Assembly (NCBI GenBank): GCA_028706695.1
Contig: JAQTVU010000039.1
Span: 1 to 9,785, forward strand
Source: Mycobacterium sp.
GTDB lineage: Bacteria > Actinomycetota > Actinomycetes > Mycobacteriales > Mycobacteriaceae
Direction: 5' to 3'
DNA: 9,785 nt
The translations under genes and the position numbers were made by a program. The notes beneath the pieces were generated by a model, which was not told the DNA's origin, made no database searches, and saw only the letters and a list, made by a program, of their open reading frames with translations. Position 1 is the stretch's first letter. Every line of letters starts with the position of its first letter. Shown here in pieces: positions 6,836 through 9,785 of this stretch.

Positions 6836-8323
6836 CTAGCCTCCGGCCCTCGCTGTCGTCGTCACCACGGCAGCCTTTCCCAGCGCCGGCACCGTGTCTC
6901 GGGCCACCAGCGCCGCCGCGCGCGACAAGGCCGGGCCCGCAGCGAAAGTCCGTAGCAACGGCCATGGCGCCTGCGCTGCAGTGGCCGGATCGAGCCCGAG
7001 GGCGCGCAGCGTCGCGTCGTCGGAGGCAATCCCGAAGCGCACCCCGTTATCTGACACCCAGAGCAACGATTCCCGCGAATCGGACCTGATCGCGCCGCTG
7101 GTGGACGCCACGAAGTTGGCCGCACCCGGCAGTACCAGCACCTGATCTGCCACCACTGAGGCCGGTCCGCGGTCGTCACGAACCAGATGCACGATGCGGT
7201 CGTCCATGGACTCGGGCACCGGAAGCCCCCGCCCGTTATAGACGGCGATCTGAGCCTGCGGATCTGTCGAGGCCTTCTCCCAACTCACGCAAGTGGTTGG
7301 ATTCGCCGCGGAGTCAATGAATTTCAGTCGTCCGGTTGGGTAGTAGTCCACCGGCAGCGAAGTGACCTCGGGCGTGTTGACCAAGACGTCGGGCGTCACC
7401 ACCCGCGGTGCCGTCGAGCCGTAGGAGTTGATGCTGCGCAGCAGGTCGGCCGCGAAGCTGTTGATCTTTTGTACCCCGTCCGGCAGCAGCACGTAAAACT
7501 GGCGGCCCCCGCCGGCGGTCTGGGTCTGCAACACCGAACCCACTTGCGATCCTGGCACCCAGTTCGACGGGCTCCCGGCCTCGGGCACCTGCGGCACGCT
7601 CAGCGGCTCCGTCGCGGGCAGCCCGTCGAAGAGCGCGCGTGAAATCTCTACCGGTGACGTCACTCCCGGGTCGAGGCCCAAGTTGAGTGTGACCGCCCGG
7701 CTGGCCGGATCGATCCGTGAGCGCTTGCCGCCCCAAACGACATACGTGTTGCCGTCGAAGGTCACCAGGATCCCAGCATCGTCGGGCAGGGGCGCCGCAC
7801 GGCCACCAGCGGTGAGCGATCCGGCGATCGACGTCACTACCGGCTTGTCCGAGCTACGCGGCCGGCCCGTCGTATCGCAGGTCGCCCACGCCGAGGGCGC
7901 GCCGCGGTTGACCGGCATCGCCGCCGGCGCGCCCGGAATGCCGATCAGCGGTCCGGTCGGATACTTCGCGATTTCAGCGGGTTTAACCCACGTCGGCCGC
8001 GCCGCGCTACCAGTAGCCAACTGTGCGGAGACGAGGTTCAGCGCCGGGTATAGCCGGCCGTCGATGCGGGCGTAGATCGCCCCGGAATCCCGGTCGCCAA
8101 TGATTGCCGAGTCACCCACCAACCCAGTGGGTTTCAGAACATTGAGCAGTATCATCCAGCCTGCGCAGATGGCCACCAACGCCATGGACAGGGCCAATGC
8201 GGCGCTCTGCTTGCGATCATCGTGCTTCATGCGCACCGAGAACCGCGTGGTCGCCGCGCGCAGCCGTCGGTTGTAGAAGAGGTGCCCGGAGTTCTGGTCG
8301 CGATTCGACAAACTCAGCGGCAT
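6836..8323 (-). CDS. eccB2: EccB2-like type VII secretion membrane protein
   Basis: EccB proteins are single-pass components of the ESX core complex whose large domain lies in the periplasm. The 495-residue length equals what I recall for EccB2 (Rv3895c). Residues 1-40 are charged and cytoplasmic (NRRLRAATTRFSVRMKHDDRK), and one hydrophobic helix spans about 41-62. The remainder is the periplasmic domain, with two cysteines at 149 (AWATCDTTG) and 345 (TTCVSWEK) placed to form the disulfide conserved in EccB proteins. The ATG at 8323 is preceded by TGAGG 8 bases upstream, inside the end of the transglycosylase gene, whose stop is 2 bases away. The eccC start follows 3 bases after the stop. Confidence 0.94.
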   Translation of the reverse strand: MPLSLSNRDQNSGHLFYNRRLRAATTRFSVRMKHDDRKQSAALALSMALVAICAGWMILLNVLKPTGLVGDSAIIGDRDSGAIYARIDGRLYPALNLVSAQLATGSAARPTWVKPAEIAKYPTGPLIGIPGAPAAMPVNRGAPSAWATCDTTGRPRSSDKPVVTSIAGSLTAGGRAAPLPDDAGILVTFDGNTYVVWGGKRSRIDPASRAVTLNLGLDPGVTSPVEISRALFDGLPATEPLSVPQVPEAGSPSNWVPGSQVGSVLQTQTAGGGRQFYVLLPDGVQKINSFAADLLRSINSYGSTAPRVVTPDVLVNTPEVTSLPVDYYPTGRLKFIDSAANPTTCVSWEKASTDPQAQIAVYNGRGLPVPESMDDRIVHLVRDDRGPASVVADQVLVLPGAANFVASTSGAIRSDSRESLLWVSDNGVRFGIASDDATLRALGLDPATAAQAPWPLLRTFAAGPALSRAAALVARDTVPALGKAAVVTTTARAGG

Positions 8324-8325
8324 GC

Positions 8326-9216
8326 TCAGTACCTCATGGGCGATCGGCGAGGATCGGCCTGCTGAATACGATCAGCCAGATTTGATGCGTCGGCGGCGAC
8401 GCCATAGCGACCTCGCGCATAATTTATGAACGCACACGCCTGTGACACCAGATCGTCAATGTCGGTCGAGGTGCCGGGCTCGTGATAGGCGGCGAAGGTC
8501 GGCGCGATGAATTGCCATGCTCCTCTGCTGGGTGTGCCCTTGGCTGCATTCGAATCCCAGCTGTTGACCGCGTCGGCCCCGTAGTTCGACTCGCGTCGGG
8601 CCACCAAATCCATACCGCGCTGCCATCGGGCGCGCGCGGCGGGGTCGTGAATTTCCTTGATGTCCAATGCTTTATGGATCGCCGCGATCACCGCCGCGCG
8701 TCCGTTGCCGCCGTGCAGATGGTGACGACGCTGCCGATGTCGTGGGTAGTGAAGTCGGCGCAGCCTTTGCGCCAATAGCCGCGCCCGCGCGTGAGACCGG
8801 GTGATGTGGCCGTGCTGTGCCCGCAACCGCGCGACCATCCGGGTGATCGCCTCGCGCCGGCCGATCGGCGTATCGACGGCGGAGGCCCCGTCGGCGCGGG
8901 CGGCTTCGAGAAGCACCCGCGTCGCCCTGCTCGCGTGCGCATATTCATTGCCGGCCGCCGCCATGGCGCGGGCCAGTGCTGCGTCGGTATCGGCCGAGCG
9001 CCGCAGTGGTCGTGCAGAGTCGCTTCGCCCGGCCGTTACCCCAGCAATTTCGGTGACCCGATTTATCTCGTTGGTGTGCGCCTGCAATGGTGCGGGAGCG
9101 TCACCGACATCGGCGCCGCTTACGTTGCCGGTTAAGTTGCCGGCGAATAGGGCGTGGCCGCGGGTCAAAGTGGCCACCGCCTCGGTCATCAGCGGATCGA
9201 TCAACGACTCCCCCAC
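8326..9216 (-). CDS. SLT-type lytic transglycosylase of the ESX-2 operon (Rv3896c-like)
   Basis: Residues about 196-275 of this 296-residue protein form a transglycosylase (SLT/lysozyme-like) domain that would cleave peptidoglycan glycan strands. The likely catalytic Glu is E209 in RRESNYG. It is followed by the family pattern VNSWDSNAAKGTPSRG, WQFIAPTFAAYHEPG and FINYARGRYGV, also common in actinobacterial phage tape-measure proteins. The N-terminal 130 residues are helical and Ala/Arg-rich, and a basic His/Arg-rich linker (152-170) joins the two halves. I see no signal peptide or membrane helix, so the protein may be an ESX-2 substrate or act from the machine. The chosen start is GTG at 9216; an in-frame stop at 9240-9238 excludes a much longer protein, and ATG at 9189 (codon 10) is an alternative. 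It lies 2 bases from eccB and corresponds in position to Rv3896c (about 302 residues). Confidence 0.82.
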   Translation of the reverse strand: MGESLIDPLMTEAVATLTRGHALFAGNLTGNVSGADVGDAPAPLQAHTNEINRVTEIAGVTAGRSDSARPLRRSADTDAALARAMAAAGNEYAHASRATRVLLEAARADGASAVDTPIGRREAITRMVARLRAQHGHITRSHARARLLAQRLRRLHYPRHRQRRHHLHGGNGRAAVIAAIHKALDIKEIHDPAARARWQRGMDLVARRESNYGADAVNSWDSNAAKGTPSRGAWQFIAPTFAAYHEPGTSTDIDDLVSQACAFINYARGRYGVAADASNLADRIQQADPRRSPMRY

Positions 9217-9499
9217 CTCAATCGACCACCGCCATGCTTATCGCCGCGCTGCAGCGTCGCGCCCTCGCCCGCGCCGGTCACTCGAGCCACCAACTCCCAC
9301 ACTTTCCACATCCGCCGCCGGCCGCCGTCGCCGCGGCCGCGGTTAATGGCGTGGCGCTTCCGTTTCCCATAGCCGGCCGGTTGACGAGCACGGCCATGTT
9401 TACGGTGGGCACAGTACCGGCGCAATTCGTAACCGGCCATTCCGATTCTATGGGGACTTATCGAGTCGCTTAGTGATTTTCGTCGTCGCCGACGGCAAA
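9217..9499. other. 283-base gap upstream of the transglycosylase, no convincing gene
   Basis: TAGAAT at 9450-9445 (minus strand) is a good -10 box without a recognisable -35, and could drive the transglycosylase-eccB-eccC block. Two minus-strand frames are open. One, 9440-9201, encodes 79 mostly basic residues, starts only 4 bases after the -10 box and lacks a ribosome binding site. The other, 9397-9278, encodes 39 residues with GC-rich third positions ending in C-G-K-C-G-S-W-W-L-E, also without a ribosome binding site. Neither resembles a family I know. The region may be a decayed gene: M. tuberculosis has short hypothetical genes (Rv3897c, Rv3898c) near here. Confidence 0.45.
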
Positions 9500-9785
9500 T
9501 TATTCCTTGGTTTCGTCCTCGGTGGGCATGATGACGATCCGGCGGCTGGGCCGATTGGTGACCACGGTCGGCTTACCCTCGCCGGGCTTGGTGACAGGGG
9601 CGCTCGGCGGCACCGTCAAGCGGCCCTTGACTGGCTGGCCATTGGGCACACCCGGGGCCGAAACCCGCTTTTCGGCCGGCTTGTCCTTGCTTCCCCCTTC
9701 GCCGCCGGCGCCCACCGCGCCCGGCGGCATCATCGGCATGCCAGTCATGCCGATCGGTCCGGAGGTCGGGACCGCCCCACCTACC
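9500..9785 (-). CDS. C-terminal end of a Pro/Gly-rich ESX-2-associated protein (partial)
   Basis: The frame is open to the window edge, leaving the last 94 residues plus a stop at 9502-9500. The ATG at 9748 is internal, because the frame continues upstream through Gly, Pro and Met codons (GPIGMTGMPMMPPG). The composition is low complexity: Gly/Pro/Met-rich, then Lys/Glu-rich (GGSKDKPAEKRV), then Pro/Val/Thr-rich, ending in RRIVIMPTEDETKE. This resembles the disordered C-terminal tails of ESX-secreted Esp-like proteins, and by position it should be the counterpart of one of the Rv3897c-Rv3899c hypothetical proteins. Without the N-terminal domain no function can be assigned. A secreted substrate or accessory protein of ESX-2 is the best guess. 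Confidence 0.65.
   Translation of the reverse strand, partial: VGGAVPTSGPIGMTGMPMMPPGAVGAGGEGGSKDKPAEKRVSAPGVPNGQPVKGRLTVPPSAPVTKPGEGKPTVVTNRPSRRIVIMPTEDETKE

Noticed and set aside
5660..6955. 431-residue plus-strand open frame antisense to the start of eccC
   Set aside because: Its composition is basic and His/Arg-rich, with no recognisable domain. It overlaps the membrane and first cytoplasmic segments of EccC and the eccB end, all clearly coding on the other strand.
1..9785. CRISPR arrays, insertion sequences, tRNA or rRNA genes
   Set aside because: No regularly spaced repeats, transposase-like frames, terminal inverted repeats or structural RNA signatures were seen on either strand.

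Overview
This window reads as the central part of a mycobacterial ESX-2 type VII secretion locus, with every convincing gene on the minus strand. The evidence is the high GC content, the PE and PPE proteins side by side, two WXG100 (Esx) genes, a fused three-ATPase EccC and an EccB. From memory, the gene order and the protein starts match the Rv3897c-to-Rv3890c segment of M. tuberculosis: Rv3896c-type transglycosylase, eccB2, eccC2, PE36, PPE69, esxD, esxC. No search was run. ESX-2 is mainly found in slow-growing mycobacteria, so a slow grower is the best guess, probably outside the M. tuberculosis complex because spacing and residues differ from what I remember of that species.

Layout in the direction of transcription, from high to low coordinates. 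At 9785-9500 is the C-terminal end of a Pro/Gly-rich protein whose start lies outside the window. A 283-base gap follows, with no convincing gene. The next three genes form a very tight block: an SLT-type lytic transglycosylase (9216-8326), eccB2 (8323-6836) and eccC2 (6832-2618), separated by only 2 and 3 bases. After a 618-base gap come PE (1999-1700) and PPE (1685-486), 14 bases apart. After a 103-base gap holding a well-formed promoter candidate comes esxD (382-68). Fifty bases later esxC begins (17-1) and runs off the window.

How the genes work together: EccB and EccC are core membrane components of the secretion machine. EccC is the motor ATPase that recognises Esx and PE/PPE substrates. 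PE with PPE, and EsxC with EsxD, are the expected heterodimeric substrates or structural partners. The transglycosylase could open peptidoglycan locally for the machine, or could itself be exported. The remaining core genes (espG, eccD, mycP, eccE, eccA) would be expected beyond position 1.

The system is not new as a class, but ESX-2 is among the least understood of the five ESX systems. The points most worth a second look are the transglycosylase built into the core operon, the repeat and extra open sequence at the eccC stop, the enlarged eccC-PE gap, and the separate promoter candidate in front of esxD-esxC.
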